A stretch of 64,000 bases of DNA from Microglena sp. YARC (lineage: Eukaryota; Chlorophyta; Chlorophyceae; Chlamydomonadales; Chlamydomonadaceae). The stretch lies in assembly GCA_022414725.1 (NCBI GenBank), contig CM039463.1, positions 32,133,579 to 32,197,578 of the forward strand, read 5' to 3'. Below the pieces are notes generated by a model. It saw only the letters and a program-made list of their open reading frames with translations. It did not search any database and was not told the DNA's origin. This document shows positions 30,216 through 41,433 of this stretch, in pieces. Position 1 is the stretch's first letter; every line of letters begins with the position of its first letter. The position numbers and the translations under genes are program-made.

Positions 30216-32251
30216 AATGGGCTGGCTCCTTAATACCATGCCCTACCAAGCGTTGTCAATACTTTTTCCTGATGGTTGGTAGCATACGTTTCTGCTAGCT
30301 GTTGCAGAAGCATTCCAAAATTGTGGTGCAGTTTTGGTGTGCAGAAGTTTACCCCAATGGTAGTTCAATTAGAGGTCACAAGATTGCGTTGGTTTTCAAT
30401 TACGGTACAAAATCCAGCTTCCCTATTAGGCTCCAAATGAGAAGCAGTTGTTTGCAGTCAACTCCAGGCTTTAAAAATAGTACTGCGTGCATGAGCCAGG
30501 AAGAGCATCTCATCACATGGCCATTTGTTGTGTTGTCACACTTGTTTGCAACTTGATCTTGAACTTCGTTACAGAGCTTCGGCCAGAAATTGAGCTGCTT
30601 GCCGTCTTCGGCAGTAAAAATAAACACCAGGAAAATGTAAATGCCAACCTGGGCAAACAAATCCTATCTTATGTTCTGTTTTTTTGCTTCTTCTCAGTTC
30701 TTCTGAGCGAAAAACTAATCATTCTCAGGGGGCCATTCAAGAAGTTGTTTTTCGACACCCATGCTATGAAGTTTTACTTTTTGCCCATACTCCCCCCCCC
30801 ACCACCACCACACACACACGCACACACGAAAGCATCTCCGGTTATAAGAGGTCGGCTGCAACTAGTGAATTTCAGTTTCATCTGCAGTTACGTTTTTTAC
30901 AAAATGAAGTTCCTAAATGACACCAGTCAGAGGAGTCTCATAAGATAACGGTGCACCAGTGTGGAGCCAAAGGGGCCTCAGGAAGTGAAACACCCCTCCA
31001 TCCACCCGACACCCGCATAAAGTACACTATTTGTCTAGCTTGGTCCAGCTACAGTAAAGCTACATTGGCGCTTGTGGCTAGGCTCCTGTTATTCGGCCTC
31101 AACACTGCTTGGGCCTTTGGCCGGAAGCCGCTTTTGGTTTTGTCCCTATAAGGCAAATGGATCATTCTCAACCCCTCTGTTATCAACAATGTGACTGCAT
31201 GTTTGTTGCATGTCTTGTACACCATCCAAAGCTCTTTACTTCAGCAGTCTGCTCCAAAACGATGAGGCTGACTCGGGCTTCCTGCTCTTTGAGCTTCCAA
31301 CTACTGACTGGAGTTGTTGTTGCTCGAGCTTCAAGTGCAGGGCTTTGTAGGTTGGATGAAGATTGGTCTTGTTGTTGGGAGGGCACTATACCGCGGCATT
31401 GTAGATGTTGCAAGTTGTCGTTGAGTGCTCTGGCGAGGAAGGCGCATCGGCTGGAGTTGTGGGCGATTTAGCCTGGGCTGCTCTAGCCTCGGCCTGAGCC
31501 CCGGCCCTGACCTTGACATTTATTTTCATCCGCTGCTGTAAACAAGCGCGGATTCCTGCTGCTTGAGCGTTCAACTGCTAACTCGGGTTGTTCTCGTCTC
31601 TTGTTGCGAAGGTCTTGGTGGCGTCCAGACTGGATGTACCTTCCAGTACATCCACCAATTACACCCTAGGTGTAACCGACCAACGACTGCAGATTCGTAA
31701 CGCTTTCGTCGAGGCATTTTCGATGGTGTGCAGCACGTTCGATTCTGGCCACAGACTAAGAAGTCGTGAAGACATTTTGAGATCGGCCTCGCCCCCCCCT
31801 CCTGCTGCGGGTCGGTATGCCAGCCTGTCAGGGCTGGGAATGGCCTGGCTTGTTACTTGTGTAGGTCAAATGGGTGACCTTCTCAACTTCTGCACGAAAT
31901 CCATCTGGGTAGAATATGCTGAGAGGGTGCACACTAGTGATTCGCAGCTTGGGTGGTGTTTCCATGATGAATAAGACTCCTGAAACATGATATTTGTGCC
32001 TATTTGGCATATTTTGGGGGAAAAAATACGATATCTCGTCTCATATGTATCACATCTGCCTTTTCTAGTCTGTATACGGTATTCCCAATACCGGTACAGA
32101 CCTTTTTAATTTCTGAACAGCATTAAATATGTTGGTGGTATGTTTTTAAGACGAGAATAAAAATTTTGCTCGAAAAAGTGTAAAAATAGCGGGGAAATAG
32201 TAACTTTATTTGTTTGTTTTTAGCTATGTTGAGGCCAACATTTAGACATTT
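30216..32251. other. Long stretch without a recognised gene
   Basis: Two frames look slightly protein-like. One is an 86-codon minus-strand frame at 30400-30660 with a hydrophobic start (GIYIFLVFIFTAEDG) preceded by TTTGCCCAG, so it could be an exon end. The other is a 128-codon plus-strand frame at 31588-31974. Neither matches a family I know. A minus-strand Ala/Arg-rich frame at 31386-31574 is transit-peptide-like. None is strong enough to call. Confidence 0.3.
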
Positions 32252-32344
32252 AGAACCAACCGGAACTGTGATGTTTTTTTTATACTCCACCACGAGGTTG
32301 TCAACTGACGATGTGCCGAAAAAATCCCAGTTCCGGTTGGTTCT
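32252..32344. repeat. Perfect 17-bp inverted repeat
   Basis: AGAACCAACCGGAACTG at 32252-32268 is mirrored exactly at 32328-32344 with a 59-bp loop. This suggests a small foldback element. Confidence 0.8.
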
Positions 32345-32753
32345 ACACCGGTATAGAAACATGCCAACTCACGTGGATCTACGTGGATACCAAAACACGT
32401 GGCCCTAGCTACCCCCTCCCCATTTTGGTGCCGACTGTCGTACCCCGCCCCCCCGGCCCGCCCCCCCCCCCCGGCCCGCCCCTCACCCGCACCCGGGCCC
32501 CTCACCTGGCACGAAGAGTGTTGTGCTTGGAGGCTAGCAAAACCCTAAACCCAAACGTACGACCCTCCTGGGGTCTCCAAACTGGAGTCCCGGTCGTCAA
32601 AACTCTCTAGTGCGAGTTTGTTGCGGATCCTCGATCATTGTCGGCCTCTGGATTAGCAACTAGAACGCCACCAGTTGCAGCAGCTGCAGTGGCCACTTCG
32701 CCAAATCTGACATTAGATTCCAATAACAACGCCAGTCGTTGAATAATCAGGAG

Positions 32754-32942
32754 ATGACTATGTCCAAGCGCAAGGAGGCCACCCTCTGCGACGCGCTTAG
32801 GGTGGTTCTTGAGAGGGACGCTAATCTCGATGCAGACGCCCATCTCCTGTGCTCCGAGAATCGACATATCTGCAGGCTTGTGTGCTCGAGTCTGCGCAAG
32901 GACGTGGAGGCGTACACGCGACGCCTGACGTTACAATTCAAG
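32754..32942 (+). CDS. LRR gene exon 1 (F-box-like)
   Basis: The exon starts at an ATG with a second Met two codons later and ends TTCAAG/GTTAGC in phase 0. The CRLVCSSLRKDVEAYTRRLT segment is the F-box-like part. Confidence 0.65.
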
Positions 32943-33155
32943 GTTAGCGACTGGGGCTGCTAAAGTGTTACACCTGAGGATCGGGCATGCTAATACTACA
33001 CATTAAGGCCCGAATCAGGAGGTGCCAACGCCTCAAATTTTTGCTCCATGCCTATCGATTTATTCTGATAATGGGGCTATAAGTGCATGGCAATTCATGA
33101 TGGATTCATGGCAATGTTTCTAGCAATTTTTAAAGTCATTCTGGGCATTTGGAGG

Positions 33156-33197
<42 letters not shown>

Positions 33198-36100
33198 CAG
33201 CCCCCAGGGTTTTGTTTTTTGGCAGAGCCGCCCCTCCTAGGGCGCGGGAGCCCCCAGGGTTACCCCGTTGTCTGCTCGTGCGTCCGACCACCGAAAAATT
33301 GAAGGCTGACACGTCAGCCAACTGTCTCATAACTAACTGGCTTCGGTCAGCTCAGCTTTTGTGTGTTCCCTTTCCGGTAGACAAGGGCAGTTCATTGGTA
33401 TCACTTAAGACCCGGGATGGGTGTATGGGTGGGTGAGGATTGTATGGGTGGTATGGAAGGGTGCATATGGGTTGGTTATGTGGGTGGGTGAATGGGTGGG
33501 ATGGATGGGTAATGTTGGTGGGTGTTTGAGTGGGTATGCATGGGTGGGTGAAAGGGTGGGTATTGGTGGGTGTATGGGTAGGTACATTACTTGGGCAACC
33601 CAAAGGGAGGGTGCAAAACTGAATGTTGACTATCAGTCTATCACACGATCCCTGTTTGGGAATTACTAGGATGCCATTGTGTACGCCATGGGTCTAGTGC
33701 TCAAAGCTATTGTCATGGATTAAAGCAACATGTCTCTTTCAACACAACACTGCTGTCTTAGCATGGACCCTATTAAGAGGGCCCGGTAGCTCAGATGGGC
33801 AGCAGCTTCTCCTAGGATAGATTGATGATCTCACTGCCACTTCATCTGTCTATTTATCGTTTGGACATGTGTGCTTGTGATCTGACCAAAGCTCAACAGC
33901 TGCTTATCTCACTACTTTGCATCTGTATCTTTGAATTCTCTGCTTCCTCATGTCGTTTGGTTTGTATGCCGTTCATCTCAGCAATGCACACGCACACATA
34001 CCACCCCAACACCATCATCAACATTGCTTTTGACTGCTGTCTTTTATCACTTGTAAGGTATTTTAATTATTTTTGTACCTTTGCCCTATAGCAGGATAGC
34101 CTGCTACTAGTCTAACTTGACATCTCGAGTATGTCTTTTCGATATGTCCCCTCTGTCTAGTTCCGTCTCATTGGTTTCGGAGCCAACAAAACAAAACCAG
34201 TGAGACAGAACGTATTACACACCAACTTAATGTTGATGCTTAGGTGCATGGTTGTTCTGGGGCTCTTACCCTTTATTCGAACTCGAACACCACTAGGACG
34301 CAACGCCAGCAGTGGGATTCAAACTCCCGTTGATTCGGCTACCAGGCGCAAGAACCAGTGTAACGGAACTAGACCGAGGGGACATATTGAAAAGATAGAC
34401 TCCAAATGTCAAGTTATACTAGTAGCAGGCTATCCTGCTACATGCTCTCAGTCCCACAGAGCTAGGTTTCACCAGATGTGCCCTTTTCTAGTTGCCCTGA
34501 ATCGGAACTAGACTGATGGGACATATCGAAAAGATGGACTCGAGTCAAGTCAAGTCAAGTTAGAGATGTCAAGTTAGACTAGTAGCAGGCTATCCTACTA
34601 CATGCCCCCTGTAACACAAATCACAATTTAACATTGCTTCCCTCCTACACCGACCACAGGCTGGCAGCAACCTATCCAAGTCCTTTGTGCGGTGTCCGCA
34701 ACTGAAGTGTGTGGTCGTTCATGGTGCGCCAGAGTACTTCCTGCTTCATTGGCAGTTTGATGGACCACCAAGCTCAGTAAAGTCTCTAGAATTACCGGGA
34801 GGATCTTTTGAAGATTTGAGATGGCTTAAATCCTGCCCTAATCTGCACACAATCAACCTATCCAAGTGCTGCCAACTCGTGGATGTGTCAGCTTTGGTTT
34901 CTTGCCCTTATCTACATACCATCAACCTGTCTGGGTGCTGTCAACTGGTGGATGTTCCAGCGTTGGGTTCTTGCCTTCATCTGCATACCATCAACTTGTC
35001 CAACTGCAACAAATTGGTGGATGTGACAGTTTTGGGTTATTGCCTTAATCTGCATACTATCAACCTGTCTAAGTGCTACAAGCTGGTGGATGTGTCAGGT
35101 TTGGGTTCTTGCCCTAATCTACATACCATCAACCTGTCTGGGTGCTGTCAACTGGTGGATGTGTCAGCTTTGGGTTCTTGCCCTAATCTGCATACCATTA
35201 ACCTGTCTATGTGCCGGGAACTGGTGGATGTGTCAGCTTTGGGTTCTTACCCTAATCTACATACCATCAACCTGTCTGGGTGCCACAGACTGGTGGATTT
35301 GCCAGCTTTGGGTTCTTGCCCTAATCTACATACCATCAACCTATATAGGTGCTACAGACTGGTGGATGTGCCAGCTTTGGGTTCTTGCCCTAATCTACAT
35401 ACCATCAACATGTCTGGGAGCCCCCGATTGGTGGATGTGTCAGCTTTGGGTTCTTGCCCTAATCTGCATACCATCAACCTATGTGTGTGCCCGGAGCTGG
35501 TAGATGTGTCAGCTTTGGGTTCTTGCCCTAATTTGCTTACCATCAACCTGTGTGGGTGCGAGAGACTGAAGGTTGTGACAGCTTTGGGTTCTTGCCCTAA
35601 TCTACATACCATCAACTTGTCTGAGTGCTACAGACTGGTGGATGTGTCAGCTTTGGGTTCTTGCCCTAATCTACATACCATCAACCTGTCCTGGTGCTGT
35701 CAACTGGTGGATGTTTCAGCTCTGAGCTCATGCTCCAAGCTGCATACTATCAACCTGTCCGAGTGTGGCAATTTGGGGGATGTGTCAGCTTTGAGCTCAT
35801 GCTCCAAGCTGCATACTGTCAGCCTCTCTAACTGCAGCTTACTCGTGGTGGTGTCAGCTTTGGGTTCTTGCCCTAATCTGCGTTCCGTCGACCTATCTAG
35901 GTGCTGCGAATTGGAGGATGTGACAGCTTTGGGTTCTTGCCCTAATCTGCATTCCGTCGACCTATCTAGATGCTGCGAACTGGAGGATGTGACAGCTTTG
36001 GGTTCTTGCCCCAATCTGCATACTATCAACCTGTCTAGGTGCCGCAAACTGGTGGACGTGTCAGCTTTGAGCTCATGCTCCAAGCTGCATACTATCAACC

Positions 36101-36324
36101 TATCTAGGTGCCGCAAACTGGTGGATGTGTTAGCTTTGAAGGCGTGCTCCAGTCTGCAACATGTTGACCTCTCATCATGCGCCTCACTTGTGGTTTTGCC
36201 AGAATTCGGCTCATGCTGCAATCTAATTGTTAGTGATGAAGATGCGGATGAGGAAGAAGATGAGGATGAGGATGACGATGTGAATGAGGAAGAAGATGAG
36301 GATGAGGACGAAGATGAGGATTGA
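32754..36324 (+). CDS. F-box-like / leucine-rich-repeat protein
   Basis: Two phase-0 exons, 32754-32942 and 34660-36324, give about 617 residues. Exon 1 begins MTMSKRKEATLCDALRVVLE and contains NRHICRLVCSSLRKDV, which resembles the second helix of an F-box. Exon 2 has some 18-20 tandem 24-residue repeats of the form SCPNLHTINLSxCxxLVDV(S)ALG, a cysteine-containing LRR class typical of F-box substrate receptors. The C-terminus after about 36230 is a run of Asp/Glu. A role as a substrate receptor in an SCF ubiquitin ligase is inferred. The 72-bp DNA units are nearly identical, pointing to recent homogenisation. The 1.7-kb intron carries repeat copies. The repeats and exon 2 are certain; exon 1 rests on phase and motif. 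Confidence 0.82.
33130..33680 (-). repeat. Composite minisatellite repeat, copy B (with R1)
   Basis: In reverse orientation to copies A and C it has a 40-bp poly-G tract (33157-33196), an R1 block (33215-33370) and a (GGGTGGGTGTAT)n minisatellite (33415-33585). It ends ATCACACGATCCCTGTTTGG, matching the CAGGGATTGTGTGAT landmark of copy A. It lies in the LRR gene intron. Confidence 0.7.
34091..34599. mobile_element. ~510-bp foldback element in LRR gene intron
   Basis: The left end GCAGGATAGCCTGCTACTAG and the following TCTAACTTGACATCT are repeated inverted at the right end. A further inverted match covers CTTTTCGATATGTCCC. An internal copy of the end is at 34405-34442. No transposase is encoded. 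Confidence 0.75.
34660..36324 (+). CDS. LRR gene exon 2
   Basis: The exon opens after GACCACAG with AGSNLSKSFVRCPQLKCVVV, leads into the LRR array and ends in the acidic tail and TGA. It is the only part containing the LRRs. Confidence 0.88.
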   Translation, partial: AGSNLSKSFVRCPQLKCVVVHGAPEYFLLHWQFDGPPSSVKSLELPGGSFEDLRWLKSCPNLHTINLSKCCQLVDVSALVSCPYLHTINLSGCCQLVDVPALGSCLHLHTINLSNCNKLVDVTVLGYCLNLHTINLSKCYKLVDVSGLGSCPNLHTINLSGCCQLVDVSALGSCPNLHTINLSMCRELVDVSALGSYPNLHTINLSGCHRLVDLPALGSCPNLHTINLYRCYRLVDVPALGSCPNLHTINMSGSPRLVDVSALGSCPNLHTINLCVCPELVDVSALGSCPNLLTINLCGCERLKVVTALGSCPNLHTINLSECYRLVDVSALGSCPNLHTINLSWCCQLVDVSALSSCSKLHTINLSECGNLGDVSALSSCSKLHTVSLSNCSLLVVVSALGSCPNLRSVDLSRCCELEDVTALGSCPNLHSVDLSRCCELEDVTALGSCPNLHTINLSRCRKLVDVSALSSCSKLHTINLSRCRKLVDVLALKACSSLQHVDLSSCASLVVLPEFGSCCNLIVSDEDADEEEDEDEDDDVNEEEDEDEDEDED

Positions 36325-36588
36325 AGGAGGTTCCCCTCAAGTTTGTAAGACCAATTAAACATTAACTTAAATGAACAAAAACCCAAACCTAAATTAACAA
36401 AAAACCAATCAGCTGAAAAGCTAAACTACATGTGGAATGGTTAGTGTTGGATGAATTAAAGGTTGATCAATTGTAGAAACTGTAGAAAAGAATGAGGATG
36501 AAAATTCAATAGTTTTTGGAGGTCCCATGTGTCGTCCCTTGCTGTCGTTGCAGCTCGGCGTGAATCCCAGAAACCACATAGCCGTATG
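36325..36588. other. LRR gene 3' flank
   Basis: AT-rich sequence after the stop codon contains AATTAAACATTAA and (AAACCCAAACCTAAATTAAC)-like stretches. No polyadenylation motif is clear. Confidence 0.35.
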
Positions 36589-36735
36589 TAGGGACAGGCA
36601 AATTATATGATACTGACCAAAGGCGAGTATGATAACATATGATATCATACAAATTGCATCATATGATACGGTATGTAAATGTTAACTTTAGCCTAGTCTT
36701 GCTGGCATCATTTGATATCATGTTGCCGTTCCCTA
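36589..36735. mobile_element. hAT-type MITE, ATCATATGAT family, copy 4
   Basis: A 147-bp element runs from TAGGGACAGGCAAATTATAT to GTTGCCGTTCCCTA. Flanking octamers GCCGTATG and GCCATATG match at seven of eight. Confidence 0.88.
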
Positions 36736-36899
36736 GCCATATGTAGACGCGACTAGAAACTCGGCGTAGACCTACGATATAGAGGTTTCAAATTATAAGG
36801 GTGCGCATGAACGTATACTGTTTGTTGAAGTTGAATTTCATGATTGCATGGTCTTTCAGCCAACAATGGGCTGCTCTCCCCTCTGTCTTCCATTTTCCG

Positions 36900-36900
<1 letters not shown>

Positions 36901-36937
<37 letters not shown>
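36901..36937. repeat. Poly-C tract
   Basis: An uninterrupted run of 37 C (read on the plus strand). Similar long C/G homopolymers are at 5615, 11262, 33157 and 42954. Confidence 0.95.
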
Positions 36938-36938
<1 letters not shown>

Positions 36939-36994
36939 TGCAATATCCACAGAAAGTAGGCAATTTCTGGTTAGTGCTAATGGTGAGGATAATT

Positions 36995-37140
36995 ACGTGT
37001 AGCAGTTTCAAGGCAGCTCTCCTGCCTATTTAGTCGTGGTGCGATTTCATGTCGTTTTTTGACCTAGTTAATTTGGAGCATCAGCTTCTAGGCAGCTTCT
37101 ATGACTGCCAATTCAGTCGTGGTGCAATTTTTGTTCCTTT
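36995..37140. mobile_element. Foldback MITE, AGCAGCTTCTAG family (diverged)
   Basis: Related direct segments GTGTAGCAGTTTCAAGGCAG and ATCAGCTTCTAGGCAGCTTC are each followed by TTAGTCGTGGTGC/TTCAGTCGTGGTGC. This is a rearranged or duplicated copy. Confidence 0.45.
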
Positions 37141-38330
37141 TTGGCTCCAAACATCGATAGGTCGAAGAACCGTGGCCTAGGTGGAATCGCATTTTCCGTG
37201 ATATGTTTCCATTTGAAGTTGGTGGTTAGCACAAGTGCAAGCAACTAGGCTGCCCCCATCAACCTCACATTGAAATTGAAATTGTTACATCCGTGTAATG
37301 CAGTCATTCACAGGACGTAAAATTAAGGACACCACTGCGAAAGCCGGAGCTAGCAGTAGTCACCGTTTTGAACCTCACACCTCGTAATAGGGCGTACTAT
37401 TTATATGTTTATGTTTTGCACTTTTAAGACTGGTTCTAGGGTTGTTTTGTTGTGCCAGCGTCTCAAGATTTTGAAACAGGCTGTGCTCGAAATGCAGATG
37501 TGGGAGTCTTTCTAAACAACCCTGGCTGGTGTTGTAGAGATTGAAACAACCCCAATAATACCGGTAGTAATGTACCACAACTTCTGATTTGTAACAGAAT
37601 GAAGCTACGGTAGCTATTGCACTCAAATGTCTGGGTATGGAAAAAACAAACATCCTTCAAACAAACTGCTATGTTGAGGATAGGTGTGCTTCAAGCCGCA
37701 TGTGTTAGCTATACTGTGGCCAGGGTGGAACAAACCGGTCGGTTCTCCGGTATTGGGGTTTTTCCTGGTCGGTTCACCGGAGCTCAAAAATCTGAGTTCC
37801 GTTTTCGCAGCAACTTTCTGAGAAGCCTGTCCGGTTTGCACCGACCAATTCTGAGCACGAGTTTAGGCCAGACCGACCGAAATTCGATCTCGAGTTCCGG
37901 TGTCCGACTCAGCTTAGTAGCTGACTAAGCTGAGTAGCTGTGTAGCTGACATAGTAACTCGAGCCTAGCAGCTTAACAACAGCTGGAACTTCAACTTCCT
38001 CAACTTCCCAACATTCAAACACCTGCCCTTCGAGAAGATGAAGACGGAACCCCTTTCTCCCACAGTAACCACCAATTCCCTCAGGGTTCAATTTGACAGC
38101 GAAATTTGAACTGAAAGCTATGGTTTTTAATCGACTGCTCAGCAATTCGTTCATTTGAGCATCTGCTCGACTGCCCCCCCCTTCGCCCTTGTCCTAGAGT
38201 CCATGACTGGCTCGTCGTGTCTGTTGAAGCGACAAAAGGTGCCGTTACCCCGCAACAGCTCCTCCTCGCCCTCGTCATTGAGTCGTTGACTGGCTCTTCG
38301 CCTTTGTTGGAGCTCCTTCTCCCCTTCAGG
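37141..38330. other. No gene recognised
   Basis: Near 37280 is a short retroelement tail (TGAAAT repeats plus GTTACATCCGTGTAATGC) like the insertion at 39962. A 60-codon minus-strand frame at 38151-38333 starting MPEGEKELQQRRRASQ is charged but matches no known family. The rest is unexplained. Confidence 0.35.
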
Positions 38331-38590
38331 CACATGGGTTTTACAGCATAGTGCGACCTATATTAGTCGATCAATGTTGAGTGCAATTTGTGGCCTGCTG
38401 GCTTAATTAAATTGATAACCAGGTGACCTAGTAGCTCAGCTATACTTCAAATGGGGCCGTTGTTAGGCACATGGGTTTTACAGCATAGTGCGACCTATAT
38501 CAGTCGATCAATGTTGAGTGCAATTTGTAGCCTGCTGGCCTAATTAAATTGATCGCAGGTGACCCAGGAGCTCAGCTTTACTTAAAATGT
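38331..38590. repeat. ~135-bp direct duplication
   Basis: A unit beginning GCACATGGGTTTTACAGCAT and containing TCGATCAATGTTGAGTGCAA is present twice, at 38331 and 38467, immediately upstream of the LINE. Confidence 0.9.
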
Positions 38591-39948
38591 TGTAGGGTTT
38601 GTAGGCTCCAAGTTCTAGAATATCACATCTTGCAATGAATGATGATTCCAATCTGCTGAGCCTAACAAGGCCACTACGGCAGATATCACAATTCATGATT
38701 GGACTGATTATTTTGCAGACCTCTTTGATGTGCAAGTAGGTATTGATCCAAGTCTGGATGCTAGGGACTTTGTCCCTCAAGCTGATGGACCTCAGATAGA
38801 GGCCGCACCAACGTGGTTATGTCAAGACTTTACCACCCAATAGGTGTTTTCTGTTCTCCAATCCCTACGGAAAAACTCCTCCCCCGGGGTAGATGGTATC
38901 CCTGCAGAATGGTACAGATTTGCCTCCCATGAGGCCAACTCCCGATTTGTACAAGCTATGACTAACCTGTTTAATCTCATCTGGAAGACCTCTTACCCTA
39001 GCCAATGGGCTGCAGCTGCCTTGGTACCCGTACCCAAATCCAAAGGCAGTGTTTATGACAAGGACAACTATCGAGGTCTTGCGGTGAGCAACTCCATAGG
39101 AAAGATCTTCTCCCTTTGCATGCTACGTAGACTAGATGATTGGTCAGAAGAATTCAACCTCAGAGCCGCTGGCCAATATGGATTTAGAAGTGGTAGGGGT
39201 ACTGCGGATGCATCATTCATTCTTAACCATATTGTAGATAAAATATATAGAGAAGAAAAAACCACTCTTTGTGGCTTTTGTCGATTTCAAGAAGGCTTAT
39301 GATTGGGTCAACAGAGACTTGCTATGGGATTGCTTAGCAAGGCTAGGAGTCAAAGACCCCTATCTTAGTATTCTGAAGTCCATGTATAATCATGTCGTTT
39401 TCCAAGTTCGCCTACATGGGGACATTGGATCCTCCTTTCCATCCCTTGTAGGAGTTGAACAAGGAGACCCCCTATCCCCACTCCTATTCGGTCTGTTCAT
39501 TGATAGAATTGAATCGTTCCTCCAATCCAAGCTCCCAAATGTAGGGGCTGAGCTTATGGGAAAGATTCTGCAATTGTTACTTTATGCTGATGACCTAGCT
39601 ATAATGGCAGAATCCCCGGCAGATATGCAAGCGATGCTTAACTGCCTGAGAGATTTCTGCGAGGCTACTAAGATGGCTGTGAATATAAAGAAAACTGAGA
39701 TTGTCGTTTTCAACAAGCAATTCTGTGATGAGGCCCGTATGGATCCTGATTACAAATTTGTCTATGATGGAGCACAGCTTTCTACAAAGTTATCTTTTAT
39801 CTACCTGGGATCCCTCTTTGTGGATGGTGACTCAAGCAATCGTGCAAAAGCTGCTTTTTCTAGGATGCTCGCTAAGGCCCAAAAGGCTCACCACATGCTC
39901 CGTAGGCGATGCCATACTATGGAGATATACAATATTGATATTCTCACC

Positions 39949-40011
39949 CACCTGTTTGATTGAAATTGAAATTGAAATTGTTACATCCGAGTAATGCGCA
40001 CCTGTTTGATT
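39949..40011. mobile_element. 37-bp retroelement tail with 13-bp target duplication
   Basis: CACCTGTTTGATT occurs at 39949-39961 and again at 39999-40011. Between them lie three TGAAAT repeats and GTTACATCCGAGTAATGCG. The insert looks like the extreme 3' end of a reverse-oriented retroelement truncated to a few dozen bases. A sister tail is near 37270. Confidence 0.8.
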
Positions 40012-40069
40012 CTCTTGTACAACCTATCCTAAATTTTGGCTGTGAGGTGTGGGCTCCTTCTATTCTGAA

Positions 40070-40134
40070 CAACACTTATCTCAACACTTATCTCAACACT
40101 TATCTCAACACTTATCTCAACACTTATCTCAAAT
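40070..40134 (+). repeat. 15-bp repeat, about 4-5 units, inside the LINE
   Basis: CAACACTTATCTCAA-type units are repeated head to tail, adding about 60 bp of NTYL repeats to the decayed LINE frame. Confidence 0.95.
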
Positions 40135-41433
40135 GACCATGCTTGTGAGAAATGGCATAGAGGTATACTTAAACAAATGTTGGGTGTTTGCCAATCTACT
40201 ACATCTAATATTATCATGGAAGAGCTGGGTAGAACCCCGTTGTGTTTTGCTTGGCTTAAACAAGCTTTGCGCTTCTGGAACAAGACCATAGATAAAGAAC
40301 CTGAGGATCTCATTAGAATGGCTCTTGAGGAATCTTTTGATTCCAACACTGGCTGGGTTCATGACTTACGTTGTGCTCTCCACAAGCTAGGATCCAGTGA
40401 AAAACTCAACATTTTGGAGGCTGTCGATGTCGAAGGTATTATGTCTGAAGTTGTTGAGTCATGGAGGTTTAAGTACCCAAGTGACACCAATGCAGTCAGA
40501 GACATCCCTGATGAGAGAAGGGTTGGCTTTAAACGCCTCCGATACCAGAAATGGTTCGCAGCCAATAGCAATGATGAGAATGGCTTGATTCCCTTTACAT
40601 CTGCCTTACATAAGCAGGATCAGATTCGTTCTATAGCACAGTTTAGAATGGGTTCCCATTGGCTGAACACAGAAAGAATGAGGGTGGTGGATAGAGCACA
40701 CATCCCTCGTTCAATGAGACACTGTCAAATGTGTGGGTTCCAAAAACCTGAGGATGAAATGCATATGTTTGAGTGCCCTTTTTATTATGATATTCGCCTC
40801 CGCTACCAGAAGCTGTTTACAGATATTTATAGGCATGTCCATGAGGATACCGACTTAACCGTATGGAATGTGGAATACTGCGATTCCACATTCAGAACCT
40901 TTATGAATGGAAATGGCACTAAGACTTTCTGGAGCAACCTAGCCGACTATCTTTCTACTTGTAGAAGAGCAAGACAGGAAGCCCTGGACTGCTTAGTGGC
41001 ACCGTAATTTATTATCCCTTTTTTTCTTTTCTTCTTGTGACTTCTCATTTGTTAGCTTCTTACCTCCGCCACTGTAAGTGGTTGAGATCTGGGTCCGGCT
41101 CTAGAAGGTTTAATACCTACGCCACCAAAACGGTGGTTGGGAGCTTGGTTTGTTTGTCCTCGACACACCCCTGATGTAATGGGGTTTTTTGCTTTGTGGG
41201 TGCTTTTTCTTTTTGTTTAAAGCACAGAGTCTCATACACCCTCGCGGTGTCAAGTAGACTTTAACATGTAATGTAATGCTATGTGTCTTATATTTAAAGA
41301 ACCCAAATACGAAATTTTGTAACACAAAGGCCCCAAAATGACCACCTAAAGTGTACCGGAAGTTTTAAAAACACAAGTGCGGCCGAAAAGGAAAAAAAGG
41401 GAAGGAAAAAAAAAGTGCGGTTTTAAAAATGGC

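Larger units (their letters stand above)
38649..41007 (+). pseudogene. Decayed LINE reverse transcriptase ORF
   Basis: A 5'-truncated non-LTR retrotransposon ORF is split over several frames. Recognisable RT blocks in order are SPGVDGIPAEWY, VPVPKSKG..NYRGLAVSN, QYGFRSGRGT, AFVDFKKAYDWVNR, VEQGDPLSPLLF, LLLYADDLAI (YADD at 39583-39594) and NIKKTEIVVF. The C-terminal part has a Cys/His cluster CQMCG..HMFEC near 40730, typical of LINE ORF2 tails. Lesions are an in-frame TAG just before 38844, a 1-base frameshift at an A-run near 39255-39260, a 37-bp insertion at 39962 creating a stop, and a 15-bp repeat expansion at 40070 with a further stop. No endonuclease domain is present. The 3' UTR may extend to about 41275. 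Confidence 0.92.
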
